Positions 9,445-17,099 of a stretch of 20,791 nt of DNA are shown one piece after another. Source of the DNA: a virus; IMG/VR virus record IMGVR_UViG_3300047300_000682, positions 1 to 20,791 of that record. One strand, written 5' to 3'. The translations under genes and the position numbers were made by a program. The notes under the pieces were generated by a model, which worked only from the letters and a program-made list of their open reading frames with translations, was not told where the DNA came from and ran no database searches. Each line of letters begins with the position of its first letter. Positions within the stretch are counted from its first letter, which is position 1.

Positions 9445-10613
9445 CAGGCGGTCTTGTACTTGTAGATTCTGAATTTAGACCCAACCATAGGGGTTGTGGC
9501 AAACCCAGAGAAGAATGTGACAGGGCTTGTCGTATGGAACATAGCCATAGCAGAAGAAGACCCAGCGTATGTATCAATCTTTACTGTGTCGGCTGTAAGA
9601 ACGACTCCTGTACCTTCGTGCCAAGAAAGCGTTCTATTATAAAACATATATGCGTTTGTAGCAATTGAGTACGACTCAAGAGACTTATATGTTCCAGAGT
9701 AAACAGTCTGTGAGCCATATCTTGCACCAACAATCATCCCATAGCCAGTATTGCCGTACAGCGTGTAGTTAATTTCAAAACGCCAGATTTCTTCTGTAGG
9801 CTTAGTAAATGTCGCAGATGTAAATACAGCGTTATAATTTCCTGGGGTAACGGCATTCCACGGAGCAATAGTTTCTTCAATCACTTCATACAGCACATAC
9901 CCTGTAGAACCATTCACTTTAAGAGTACCCGTGAAGTTAGCGTCACCAGTAGATGTAAGAGAGCCTGAGGCAGTAACATTTCCACTAATAGCAAGATTTC
10001 CGCCAATTGTAGCCTTTCCAGAGACTGCAAGTTGACCAGAAATATGTTCACTTCCAACAACCCTGACAGAGCCTTTCTTTGTGTAGTTAAGCGTACCGCT
10101 GGCGGCAACAGGCGTTGTCTGACTGATGACAAACGAGAATGAATCAACAGTAAGAACTGTAATTATCTGCTGTCCTGTGTACGCTGAGTTAGAAGCGACT
10201 ACATCAAGAAGCATATTGCTTTCAAGCCCGTGAGCGGTATGGGTAACGACAGCCGTGATTCCATCGACAGACGAGAACGACTTCCCAGTAACAAGCACCC
10301 CGTCATTGGGAGTCTGCTTGATGTCAGTATTAGGCTTTCCGTTGATGATAGGAGTAACAGTAATGTTCTCGGTAGAAGTTCCAAGCGTGGCATTAAGTCC
10401 GCTATTTAGGATGTCTCCAATTGTTGCTTCCTTAAGCACTCCACTATCATTAACAATTGTGCTATCTGTAGCCTCAAGGGTATTTGCCGTGATGCTAGGC
10501 TGGTCTGTGATAGCACCAACAAGCAGTTGGCTTGAATCAACAAGTTGGTTAAGACGAGCACCAGTCACCTGTTGTCCGTCTACGAAAGTATCGCCTTTAG
10601 AAATCTGAGCCAT
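9444..10613 (-). CDS. Tail fibre / receptor-binding protein
   Basis: 389 aa. The N-terminal ~40 residues (KGDTFVDGQQVTGARLNQLV) have the pattern seen at the virion-attachment end of many short podoviral fibres. Residues about 115-180 (THTAHGL, then YTGQQ, then SFSFVIS) resemble the small beta FCCH-like domain repeated in phage fibres. Residues about 190-235 are a short-period repeat of SG-plus-beta-strand units (ISGQLAVSG, IGGNLAISG, LTSTG, FTGTLKVNG), a likely trimeric beta-helical stalk. Residues 240-389 form an aromatic-rich beta domain, the probable receptor-binding head. The length suits a short fibre. It follows the nozzle-like gene by 2 bp. No intramolecular chaperone or hydrolase motif is visible. 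Host specificity cannot be read from the sequence. Confidence 0.88.
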   Translation of the reverse strand: MAQISKGDTFVDGQQVTGARLNQLVDSSQLLVGAITDQPSITANTLEATDSTIVNDSGVLKEATIGDILNSGLNATLGTSTENITVTPIINGKPNTDIKQTPNDGVLVTGKSFSSVDGITAVVTHTAHGLESNMLLDVVASNSAYTGQQIITVLTVDSFSFVISQTTPVAASGTLNYTKKGSVRVVGSEHISGQLAVSGKATIGGNLAISGNVTASGSLTSTGDANFTGTLKVNGSTGYVLYEVIEETIAPWNAVTPGNYNAVFTSATFTKPTEEIWRFEINYTLYGNTGYGMIVGARYGSQTVYSGTYKSLESYSIATNAYMFYNRTLSWHEGTGVVLTADTVKIDTYAGSSSAMAMFHTTSPVTFFSGFATTPMVGSKFRIYKYKTA

Positions 10614-10615
10614 AA

Positions 10616-12223
10616 TTAGTATTTAGATTGGTTAGTCTTGTTCTGAACTGTTGCATAGACAAATGCAGACCTGATTGAAGGTCGTAGGTTATTCGTGGTG
10701 AATAGCAGTTGAATTCCAGACCCTATCTTTCTGATGGGGTTTCTTCTGGTTGAGTCCTCTGTTGTGCTGAATCCGAATGTATCAATTACAGCCGTAACAT
10801 CAGGGTTAACAACATCTGCCGTAGTAACAACTTGAGAGCCAGCATCAGAGACCATCTCCACCTCAGCGGTGCTAAATCTCTTATCTCCAATGCTGTTAAA
10901 TGAATAGCGTCTTGTTTTCAGAATTCCATTTATTTCAACAGACGCAAATGAGGCGGCAGACAATGTCTCAGGTATGTAGAATGGAAGCAATGGAGTTCCA
11001 GTAGCCGCTCCATACTCATCGTGATTAAGTTGCTCCATCAGGAAGATGCCTTGGTCTGTATCGACTCCATACATCCGTCTCTGATTATCCTTCTTGGCTA
11101 CGACAAAGTCAAAAACATCGAATCCAGCAGGATAGGTGTCAACGGACTCCCATTGTCTTAGGATGAAGTTATATACCAGAACAGCATTATTATCGACAGA
11201 GGAATCAAGCGGAACGGCAAGATAATATCTGTTGTTCCAGTAGGTTGCAACAGCACGATGAGCGTAAGTGCGATTGATTCGTTGAATGACATCGTCAATA
11301 GGGGCTGAGATAGGTTCAGCCATAGTAAGCAACTTCATTGACTCCGCTGATGCAGGCTGAGGTTGCAGGAAGTACACGCCATTATCAGACAGGAAGAATA
11401 CGCCTCCATTAGCCTGAACAACGCTCTTCTTGGCAGAACAACCGACATCGGTAGCCAGCGTCTTTACATACGAATCATTGGCAAGAGCGTCACCGCTGAC
11501 ATATCTGCTAGTTCCAACGCTGATGTAGAATATGCTGTTACGCATAAACACCAAGAACTCATTGAGAGTCCAAGGAGCAACACCAACCACTCTGTCATTA
11601 GAGCCGTTATTAATCGTAAAAGCGTCAAGAGCATCAAAGGACTGATAGTCCAAGAAATTGCTCACGCAGATTGTGTCGTTGTTTCTGAGCAGGTTTGTCT
11701 CCGAATGATACTTGCCTGTGACGATGAATCTATTTGCGTAGTAAAGGATGCTCTCGCAGTTTGGGAACTCCTTGTCCAGTCCAGCGATGCTAAATGCAAC
11801 AATAGTGGTTGCCATATCCCATCGTAGAGGACGCTTACTAAAACCACGGGAAATGATAACCACATCAACAGCCGCAACAACATCGCACCCGTCTTGTGTT
11901 GTAATGGTCTCTCCAGAGGGAAAACTGACCTTTGCAGACAGAAGTTCAGTCTGCGGGTTATATGTGTAAAGACCATCGCTAACTACAGCAATGATAATTT
12001 CCTGCCCTCCATTACTGATATATGTGCCTACTCCATAGATAGTCTGACCTACAAGAGCACCAACTGTCTTTCTTTGAAGACCCTTACGGACAGTAGCAAC
12101 GCCTCTGTCCATCCTAAAGTTCTGAGACTGGCTAACAATACCTTGGGGCAAAGCACTAGGATTGTCACGGCTATTAAGCCCGACAAATGCTAGGTCTCCA
12201 TCCTTCTGGTATTCATTAGGCAT
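10616..12223 (-). CDS. Tail nozzle / hub-like protein
   Basis: A 535-aa beta-rich protein without membrane segments. The opening (GLNSRDNPSALPQGIVSQS, then NFRMDRGVATVRKG) matches a pattern common to podoviral tail proteins in which a site-defining NPxxLPxGxxxxxxNxxxxxGxxxxRxG segment precedes beta-propeller-like repeats. Later segments such as FIVTGKYH, FLVFMRNSIFYIS, GVFFLSDNGVYFL and NNRYYLAVPL look like blades. Proteins of this kind form the tail tube end or nozzle (compare T7 gp12 or P22 gp10 in role). It starts at ATG 12223, whose A is shared with the stop of the 35-aa membrane peptide (TAATG), and is followed by the fibre gene, fitting the site where fibres attach. The exact homologue would need profile alignment. 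Confidence 0.85.
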   Translation of the reverse strand: MPNEYQKDGDLAFVGLNSRDNPSALPQGIVSQSQNFRMDRGVATVRKGLQRKTVGALVGQTIYGVGTYISNGGQEIIIAVVSDGLYTYNPQTELLSAKVSFPSGETITTQDGCDVVAAVDVVIISRGFSKRPLRWDMATTIVAFSIAGLDKEFPNCESILYYANRFIVTGKYHSETNLLRNNDTICVSNFLDYQSFDALDAFTINNGSNDRVVGVAPWTLNEFLVFMRNSIFYISVGTSRYVSGDALANDSYVKTLATDVGCSAKKSVVQANGGVFFLSDNGVYFLQPQPASAESMKLLTMAEPISAPIDDVIQRINRTYAHRAVATYWNNRYYLAVPLDSSVDNNAVLVYNFILRQWESVDTYPAGFDVFDFVVAKKDNQRRMYGVDTDQGIFLMEQLNHDEYGAATGTPLLPFYIPETLSAASFASVEINGILKTRRYSFNSIGDKRFSTAEVEMVSDAGSQVVTTADVVNPDVTAVIDTFGFSTTEDSTRRNPIRKIGSGIQLLFTTNNLRPSIRSAFVYATVQNKTNQSKY

Positions 12224-12330
12224 TACTGTGAGATGATAGAGAAGTACACAGCCTTAATCTTTTCAGACCAGCGTGTGCCGACATAAACACCACCAAGGAA
12301 GGTGATAGTAGCGATGATGAGTGTAATCAT
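12223..12330 (-). CDS. 35-aa single-pass membrane peptide
   Basis: A very short frame, ATG at 12330 to TAA at 12223-12225, encoding 35 aa. Residues 2-18 (ITLIIATITFLGGVYVG) form one hydrophobic segment, followed by a basic/amphipathic tail (TRWSEKIKAVYF). It overlaps the upstream gene by ATGA and the downstream gene by TAATG, so it fills exactly the space between two genes. That makes it much more likely to be a true gene than chance. Similar tiny membrane peptides with an FxGVYVG core occur among phage late genes. A lysis accessory (holin-like) or membrane-docking virion component is possible; nothing in the sequence decides between them. Confidence 0.7.
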   Translation of the reverse strand: MITLIIATITFLGGVYVGTRWSEKIKAVYFSIISQ

Positions 12331-12509
12331 TTAGCGAGAGTAATCTTGAGTTTAGTCAGTTCAGCCTTAAGTTCAGCCTCAGTAGGCTTTGTGACAAGAG
12401 CAAGAGATGTGACAGCCTTGCCGCCATCCTTGAACTCTTGATAGCCAAGACAGACATCATCTTGAATAAAGGCTGTCCAGCCCTTGGGAATTGTTTTTTC
12501 AATACGCAT
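12327..12509 (-). CDS. Small hypothetical protein, 60 aa
   Basis: 60 aa, ATG at 12509. A beta-like N-terminal half (EKTIPKGWTAFIQDDVCLGYQEF) is followed by a charged helix at the C-terminus (PTEAELKAELTKLKITLAK). There is no membrane segment and no motif I recognise. It starts two bases after the stop of the 325-aa repeat protein, and its TGA overlaps the ATG of the 35-aa membrane peptide, so it belongs to the coupled tail operon. It may be a small tail component or an assembly helper; I do not recognise the family. Confidence 0.7.
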   Translation of the reverse strand: MRIEKTIPKGWTAFIQDDVCLGYQEFKDGGKAVTSLALVTKPTEAELKAELTKLKITLAK

Positions 12510-12511
12510 AG

Positions 12512-13489
12512 TTAGATAGAATAGAAGCCTCCAGAACCATCCCAGTACCAGTTGTATGTTCCATCGTTATAGATGTAAGTTCCGTAGGGGTAGTAGAATT
12601 GTCCGCTGTATTGATAGTATCCACCAGCACCATCCCAGACATACCTATCTCCACTCCATTGGTCGTAGTAGTAGTTTCCACTACCAGAAGGAACTTCTTG
12701 GTTACTTCCAACACCAGTATAACTGATGCTATCAAAGATGATAGTTCCGATTGTGACATAACTTCCACCAGTACCAGTAGTATAACCGCCAGAACCATCG
12801 GCAACATATGTATTATAAAGTCCGTTGTTATAGAAGTTTCCACTCATTGACGGAACTTCTGTTGTCAGATTAGAACCATTGGCATAGAAGTAGCCCGTTG
12901 CGTCAGGGGTAAACCCTCCTGCATCCATATTGTATGAGCCACCAGAGCCATCGTGGAAGTAGTCGTATCCGTCAATAACTCCATTGTTATAGTACATACT
13001 GCTACCAGACGGAACTTCAATAGAACCAGCCCTATGAGCATTAGGTACATAAGCAATGAATACACCTGAAGAAGTGAAACTATTTACGATGTTAATATTC
13101 GTATAACCACCAGAGCCATCGTGAGCAACATCAGCAGTAAATGTACCAGACTGATAGTCGTTTCCATTGATGTTTATTGTATAAACGCCAGATGTGGCAG
13201 AGAATACAGTACCATATGACTTCCAAGCCAAGTCTCTTACATTAGACCAGTTAAGGATTGAGCCACCAGCACCATCGGCAATAATGTCTACTGTGACAGT
13301 CTGAGTCGGGTAGTTAGTAGAGTTATAAGTGAAATAAGCACCGCCCTGAGCAATAGGATACTCATACCCATAGTTCGTGGATATGACTGTACCAAACGGA
13401 GGGTACACAACTGCACCGCTTATGACGCTAACTTGGAAAGAGCCTGTGCCAAAGCCGTCTCCAACTATACTGGAGAGTCCGACTCGCAT
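12512..13489 (-). CDS. Gly/Tyr-rich repeat protein, putative structural or adhesin-like
   Basis: A 325-aa protein of low complexity dominated by Gly, Ser, Tyr and Asn. The motif DG(S/A)GG occurs six times, at residues 72, 124, 180, 231, 286 and 317, so five copies are spaced 51-56 residues apart and the last is 31 further on. A second marker, EVPSxS followed by an aromatic pair and often NNG, recurs at 158, 211 and 265. The C-terminal ~60 residues are very rich in Tyr and Trp. This suggests tandem beta modules, as in solenoid or beta-hairpin fibre domains. It lies between the 100-aa beta protein (TAATG overlap) and tail genes, so a surface-exposed virion protein is plausible. No signal peptide or enzyme motif is seen. 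I do not recognise a named family. Confidence 0.82.
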   Translation of the reverse strand: MRVGLSSIVGDGFGTGSFQVSVISGAVVYPPFGTVISTNYGYEYPIAQGGAYFTYNSTNYPTQTVTVDIIADGAGGSILNWSNVRDLAWKSYGTVFSATSGVYTININGNDYQSGTFTADVAHDGSGGYTNINIVNSFTSSGVFIAYVPNAHRAGSIEVPSGSSMYYNNGVIDGYDYFHDGSGGSYNMDAGGFTPDATGYFYANGSNLTTEVPSMSGNFYNNGLYNTYVADGSGGYTTGTGGSYVTIGTIIFDSISYTGVGSNQEVPSGSGNYYYDQWSGDRYVWDGAGGYYQYSGQFYYPYGTYIYNDGTYNWYWDGSGGFYSI

Positions 13490-13791
13490 TACACTTGGGC
13501 GTAGGCGATATGGACTGTAGTTCCAGCGGTGTCTGAAATGGCCTGAACAGCACCATTGTAGTTCTCAAGGGTGCAGGACTGATTAGGCTGAAGTTCAAGA
13601 CCAACTGAGCCAGATGTGGCAAATACCACTTGGACAACAGCCGCATTATCCTTGTTCTGAACAACTAGAATGACACGCTTGTCATAAGGGTTGGTTGTAG
13701 GAGCAAGAATCTGAACGGGAGAAGTTCCGACAGTCACATCTGAGTGCGTGAAGGACTTTGTGAAGGGTGTTGAGAAGACGATATTAGCCAT
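13489..13791 (-). CDS. Small beta-rich virion protein, 100 aa
   Basis: 100 aa, almost entirely predicted beta strand: SPVQILAP, then KRVILVVQNKD, VVQVVFAT, LELQPNQSCTLE and TTVHIAYAQV. The pattern 'normalise value - NxxxKRVxLxVQN - strand - G - strand - TxVxIAYxQ' is common in small phage structural proteins with a jelly-roll or Ig-like fold. It sits one base after the adaptor gene and overlaps the repeat-protein start (TAATG). It could be a head-completion or capsid decoration protein, or a base for the repeat protein encoded next. No enzymatic residue is apparent. The gene call is firm; the role is inferred from fold appearance and position. Confidence 0.8.
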   Translation of the reverse strand: MANIVFSTPFTKSFTHSDVTVGTSPVQILAPTTNPYDKRVILVVQNKDNAAVVQVVFATSGSVGLELQPNQSCTLENYNGAVQAISDTAGTTVHIAYAQV

Positions 13792-13792
13792 T

Positions 13793-14560
13793 TTAGTAAG
13801 TGTTAGTCATATTAATCCTGCCGAATTGGGACTGCTGACGGAGCGACTTATCGTACTCCATATCAAGCACTTCCTTAGCCTTGGCATCAAGCGTAGCGGC
13901 TTCAGCGATTTGTCCTTCTGAGACAAGCCAGTTAGCCGCCGCCGCCCAAGCCATAAAGGACGAGAAGATATACGGGATATCAATCTTAGTCCAAAGGGAG
14001 GGATTAGTATTAGGGTTCTGACCAGCCGTAGTTGAGACGGCAAGACAGGTGTAGAAATTGCCAGCGTGGGGCTTACCCAGAACTGGAGTGTATGAGCCTG
14101 TTCCAGACCCAGAGTCAAAGTACACCTGAACACCCTGATAGTACACCACAGACGGGCTGTAGAGTTCACCAGTAAGGATAGGACAGGCGATACGATAGAG
14201 ATACCAACCATCAGAGATAGCGGTATTCAGGATGACCTTTTTGTCAGTACCATTGTCATAAAGTTGGTACTGAAGTTGAATAGCCTTTGTGGTCTCTTGG
14301 GGATTCCGTGAGAACACAGCAAGCACTTCACCCGCTTCTGAGGCAGGCGTGAAGTATGTGACATTGTTAGCGTCAACGGATGTAGTGAACTGAACTAGCC
14401 TGCAAATGTCAGACCAGTTGTTAGCCTCCCAAGCCTCACGCATACGAGCGTTAGAGAAGTCACGGAACTGAGCAAATGTGTCAGCCGTTATGTTCTGTCT
14501 GTCGTTTCCAGAGTACTGGAGAGCGTCAAATAGGATTTGAGAGTAGTTCGATGTTCTCAT
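13793..14560 (-). CDS. Head-tail adaptor / connector protein with carbohydrate-binding-like insert
   Basis: 255 aa. The N-terminal helices (FDALQYSG, then FAQFRDFSNARMREAWEANNW) and the C-terminal helical part (about 197-245, ending near LDMEYDKSLRQQSQFGR) look like the helix bundle of podoviral adaptors such as T7 gp11 or P22 gp4, which sit under the portal ring. Between them, residues about 135-195 contain YYQGVQVYFDS, then GNFYTCLAVSTTAG and NPSLWTKI. This resembles the CBM5/12-type module (YxxGxxVxY, YxC, P..W) often found inserted in virion proteins. The ATG overlaps the stop of the 121-aa gene (ATGA). The assignment is inferred from gene order and helical layout; the insert could bind glycans or only decorate the neck. 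Confidence 0.82.
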   Translation of the reverse strand: MRTSNYSQILFDALQYSGNDRQNITADTFAQFRDFSNARMREAWEANNWSDICRLVQFTTSVDANNVTYFTPASEAGEVLAVFSRNPQETTKAIQLQYQLYDNGTDKKVILNTAISDGWYLYRIACPILTGELYSPSVVYYQGVQVYFDSGSGTGSYTPVLGKPHAGNFYTCLAVSTTAGQNPNTNPSLWTKIDIPYIFSSFMAWAAAANWLVSEGQIAEAATLDAKAKEVLDMEYDKSLRQQSQFGRINMTNTY

Positions 14561-14922
14561 TTGATGAGATATCCGTCACCTGTGAAAATTGCCCCTTGGA
14601 CGCAGGTTCGCTTGATGCGATTTTTGACTGCGACCTCAGGGTTATCTCGGATGAATTCCTTAACAAATTGGTCATCAGACCAGCATTCTTTGCCAAGTCT
14701 GTGTGCCCAGTAGTGGTAAACATCCAGAGGGATAGAGGCGATTTTCTCGCCAATACCATCAACGCTTTTTGCGGCGTTGGAGTTGTGAAAAATAGCCGAT
14801 TGCTTAGCAACCGACTTAGCCTTGACCTCGTTCATTCTCCATCCGTGCAGGAGTTCCTGCTCCACCCTATTTCTAAGGTGGGCAGGGACTGCATCAGCCA
14901 GACTTTGAATGAAATCTGACAT
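14557..14922 (-). CDS. Conserved hypothetical phage protein, 121 aa
   Basis: 121 aa, mostly helical and basic. The segment LDVYHYWAHRLGKECWSDDQFVKEFIRDNPEVAVKN (residues 66-101) contains the distinctive YHYW, CW and F..EF.RDNPE.xVK pattern that I associate with an unnamed family encoded next to capsid genes in many podoviruses. It lies 8 bp after the major capsid stop and overlaps the adaptor start. It could assist neck assembly or be a minor head protein. No catalytic motif is recognised. An AGG directly abuts the ATG, too close to act as a Shine-Dalgarno. Confidence 0.8.
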   Translation of the reverse strand: MSDFIQSLADAVPAHLRNRVEQELLHGWRMNEVKAKSVAKQSAIFHNSNAAKSVDGIGEKIASIPLDVYHYWAHRLGKECWSDDQFVKEFIRDNPEVAVKNRIKRTCVQGAIFTGDGYLIK

Positions 14923-14930
14923 CCTGCGGA

Positions 14931-15959
14931 TTAGGCGGTGAAGTCAAACACCCCGAAAGCGAGGGGGTTGTAGACGCAAAGTCCAGCAACCGCTTCAATC
15001 ATTCGGGCTTCGCCACCACCAGAGTTCGGGAGAGCCGTCACGCCAGCGACATTGCCGCCATAGCGAACTTCGACTTGGTCAAACGGGATGACATAGCCAA
15101 CGAATGTCGAGCCAACGCCAGCGGAAGCCTTCAGGTAGTGGGACGGGTGGAGTCTCAACTTACCGAAATCGCCCTCGAAAATATCGACAGACGAGATGTA
15201 AGCGGACTCATTCGACTCACGATTGAAGGTACGAATGGCGGTCTGAGTGTTGGCAGAGCCAGAGGAGGGAGTCGTGAACACGAGGTTCGTGAACGCTCTC
15301 TTCAGGGCAGTACCGCAGAGGAGGTCGTAGTCCTTGAACTGACCAGTCTGTGTGTAGATACCCGTGAGGACATCCTGAACGACAGACTCAGTAAGGGCGG
15401 CAGTACCGACAGTCGAGCGATTGGCGGTAGGTGTGCAGAACTGGTCGATGACAGGAAGGGTTGTGTCCTTAGAGGCAATCGGTCTGAGCCACTTGTGGAG
15501 ACCACGAGTGAGGTACGGGAGTGTGCCGTTGTCAGCCTGAGCACCATTGTCGGAACAGAAGGTCGCTTCCATATCACGCTTCAGGGCTTGGATGCCCTTA
15601 GCGACATTGTTAGCGAGTTCGTCACGAACACCAGCAACAGTCGAGATATCCTGCGTAAGCGGGGACACACGGACAGAGCGTCTGAAGACTTGGATGTAGT
15701 TCGACAGTTCAGCACGATACTGAGTCGAGCCATCCTTGGTGTAGTTCTCATAGGTCGAGACATCCGTGCCGTCAACTGTACCAGTTGTCTTCGGCAGAGG
15801 GAGAGAGTCAGCCTGCCATCTGAAAAGAGTATTTCCAGGCTTGCTGCCCTTCTTAGCCATCGAGGTGAACGGGGTATCCTTGGCATCAACGAGGGCGATG
15901 AGGTCAGCAAGGTCTTCTCTCTTACCAGATGAGAAGGAAGGTTCTGTGAGGTTAGCCAT
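14931..15959 (-). CDS. Major capsid protein, SU10 type
   Basis: 342 aa, the subunit of the icosahedral head. The N-terminal region SGKREDLADLIALVDAKDTPF followed by about a dozen residues and LFRWQADSL is the signature of the SU10-like major capsid family, an HK97-fold group: a 'REDL..li...D.kDTPF.s' arm, then a strand before a W/D pair. The central part (QDISTVAGVRDELANNVAKG, then LKRDMEATF) forms the long spine-helix region, and the C-terminal half is beta-rich. It follows the scaffold-like gene by 25 bp and precedes neck genes. There is no N-terminal propeptide cleavage site that I can see. The start at 15959 has an A/T-only leader (TATATACTTAT) and no Shine-Dalgarno, which is striking for what should be the most highly made protein. 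Confidence 0.93.
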   Translation of the reverse strand: MANLTEPSFSSGKREDLADLIALVDAKDTPFTSMAKKGSKPGNTLFRWQADSLPLPKTTGTVDGTDVSTYENYTKDGSTQYRAELSNYIQVFRRSVRVSPLTQDISTVAGVRDELANNVAKGIQALKRDMEATFCSDNGAQADNGTLPYLTRGLHKWLRPIASKDTTLPVIDQFCTPTANRSTVGTAALTESVVQDVLTGIYTQTGQFKDYDLLCGTALKRAFTNLVFTTPSSGSANTQTAIRTFNRESNESAYISSVDIFEGDFGKLRLHPSHYLKASAGVGSTFVGYVIPFDQVEVRYGGNVAGVTALPNSGGGEARMIEAVAGLCVYNPLAFGVFDFTA

Positions 15960-15984
15960 ATAAGTATATAGGTTTTAGGGGTGA

Positions 15985-16995
15985 TTACAGGAATCGGTTA
16001 GCGATTATGACGGAAAGGTCATCTCTTGAATTCGACGCAGTAAAACGCTTCTGGGCTTGTTGCGTCTTCGCATCCTTTGCAGGAACGGGGACGGGGGCTG
16101 AGGAAGGTCTAGGCTGAGACGGGGCTTTGTTGACAACTCCAGAGGGCTTACCTTTGGATTCACGGGCTTTCACGCCAGCGATGTAGTCACCAATCACCAT
16201 CTTGTAGTCAGGGAATTTCTGGATTTCAGGGAAAGCCTTAAGGAAGGTCTCAGCGATTTGTCTGTCTCGTGATGCCTTATCCTTCCACCAAGGGTACTCC
16301 TTGATGGCAACTTGCTCCATCTGATTGAAGTTCTGGAGATACTGCATACGCTTGGGAAGGTGTTCTTCAATCGCATCAAGAGCCTTGATTTTGATGTTTC
16401 GCACTTCTTCAGCGGAGTATTCCACTTCAACTCCATCTTTGCCTGTAACTACTGCTCCATCGGGGTTCATCTCGCACCAGCGTCTGATTTGCTTGGCTTG
16501 GTCAACCTCACGGCTGACTTCTTCAAGCGTAGACAGGTTAGCGTACGGGTTGTCCTGAGTTGGAATCTGTGCTGGCTTGGTAGCCTCTTGCGACAGTCTT
16601 TCCACCTCTGAACGGAGTCGTTCCACTTCTGCTTCAGCCTCCCTGCGTTTAGCAGAGAGTTTGTCGATGCGTTTCTTAACACCTTTGGGCAACCCCCGTT
16701 CAAGTTCATCGTCTTCAGATTTGGTTTCTTCGGTTTCCTCGGAATCTGTGGACTGTTCTTGTTCGGTTGCTGTTTCGGTTTCTTGAGAAAGAACCTCACT
16801 ATCTTCGGAAGTCGCTTGAACTTCCGCTTCAGTTTGCTCCTGCGAGACTGAAGGCTCACTATTTTCCTTACCGCCTAGGAAGGATTCGTTGACGATGTCA
16901 GCGAGTTTATTGATGTCAAAAGCCTGCGGGGTGCTTTCGTTTGTCGTAGCGTTGTTTTGAGCCGTGCTAAGGTCGGCTTGATTTTCTGTAGTCAT
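15985..16995 (-). CDS. Capsid scaffold-like protein
   Basis: 336 aa. Residues 1-100 are disordered and highly acidic, rich in Ser, Thr, Gln and Glu. Residues about 100-145 contain basic and coiled-coil heptads (RIDKLSAKRREAEAEVERLR). A globular helical part follows (YPWWKDKASRD, then FLKAFPEIQKFPDYKMVIGDY). The C-terminal 50 residues are Pro/Ala/Lys-rich and basic (VNKAPSQPRPSSAPVPVPAK), the usual place for coat-binding contacts. An acidic coiled-coil protein with a basic tail directly before the major capsid gene is the normal layout of a scaffold, which guides procapsid assembly and leaves before or during packaging. No protease motif is seen. It is the first gene after the 104-bp non-coding gap and may head its own transcript. 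Confidence 0.87.
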   Translation of the reverse strand: MTTENQADLSTAQNNATTNESTPQAFDINKLADIVNESFLGGKENSEPSVSQEQTEAEVQATSEDSEVLSQETETATEQEQSTDSEETEETKSEDDELERGLPKGVKKRIDKLSAKRREAEAEVERLRSEVERLSQEATKPAQIPTQDNPYANLSTLEEVSREVDQAKQIRRWCEMNPDGAVVTGKDGVEVEYSAEEVRNIKIKALDAIEEHLPKRMQYLQNFNQMEQVAIKEYPWWKDKASRDRQIAETFLKAFPEIQKFPDYKMVIGDYIAGVKARESKGKPSGVVNKAPSQPRPSSAPVPVPAKDAKTQQAQKRFTASNSRDDLSVIIANRFL

Positions 16996-17099
16996 TAGAT
17001 AAGGTCTAAAGTCCTTTTTTATAGGCAGGATGTTGTAATAGTTCCAGAACTAGTGAGCCAGTTACGGCTTGAAATTGTACTAAGCAAGTACTAACAGCA
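16996..17099 (-). promoter_or_regulatory. Non-coding gap with inverted and direct repeats upstream of scaffold gene
   Basis: This is the only gap above 30 bp between genes in the window. It holds a 14-bp inverted repeat at 17039-17052 (arms TAGTTC/GAACTA, 2-bp loop), a hairpin at 17077-17091 (GTACT-AAGCA-AGTAC) and a direct repeat of GTACTAA at 17077 and 17088, offset by 11 bp (about one helical turn). On the coding strand a TACAAT box (17074-17079) and an A-rich run nearer the scaffold gene are visible. A promoter, operator or RNA-processing site for the scaffold-capsid transcript is plausible. No hairpin is followed by a T-run in the transcribed direction, so a standard terminator is less likely. 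Confidence 0.4.

Noticed and set aside
12499-12843. 114-codon same-strand frame overlapping the repeat protein in another frame
   Set aside because: Gly/Tyr repeats read out of frame give a Thr/Met/Val-rich product. The 325-aa frame has clear periodic motifs and correct stop-start junctions.
15075-15932. 285-codon open frame on the plus strand opposite the major capsid gene
   Set aside because: Antisense shadow of the capsid gene; composition is Arg/Ser/Val-rich as expected from reverse reading, with no domain pattern.
16467-16859. 130-codon alternative frame within the scaffold gene
   Set aside because: It has no start junction with neighbours and a Lys/Arg/Leu-rich shadow composition; the 336-aa frame has the expected scaffold layout.
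17077-17091. GTACT-AAGCA-AGTAC hairpin as a rho-independent terminator
   Set aside because: The stem is only 5 bp and A/T-containing, and no T-run follows in the direction of transcription, so it is described only as part of a regulatory candidate.
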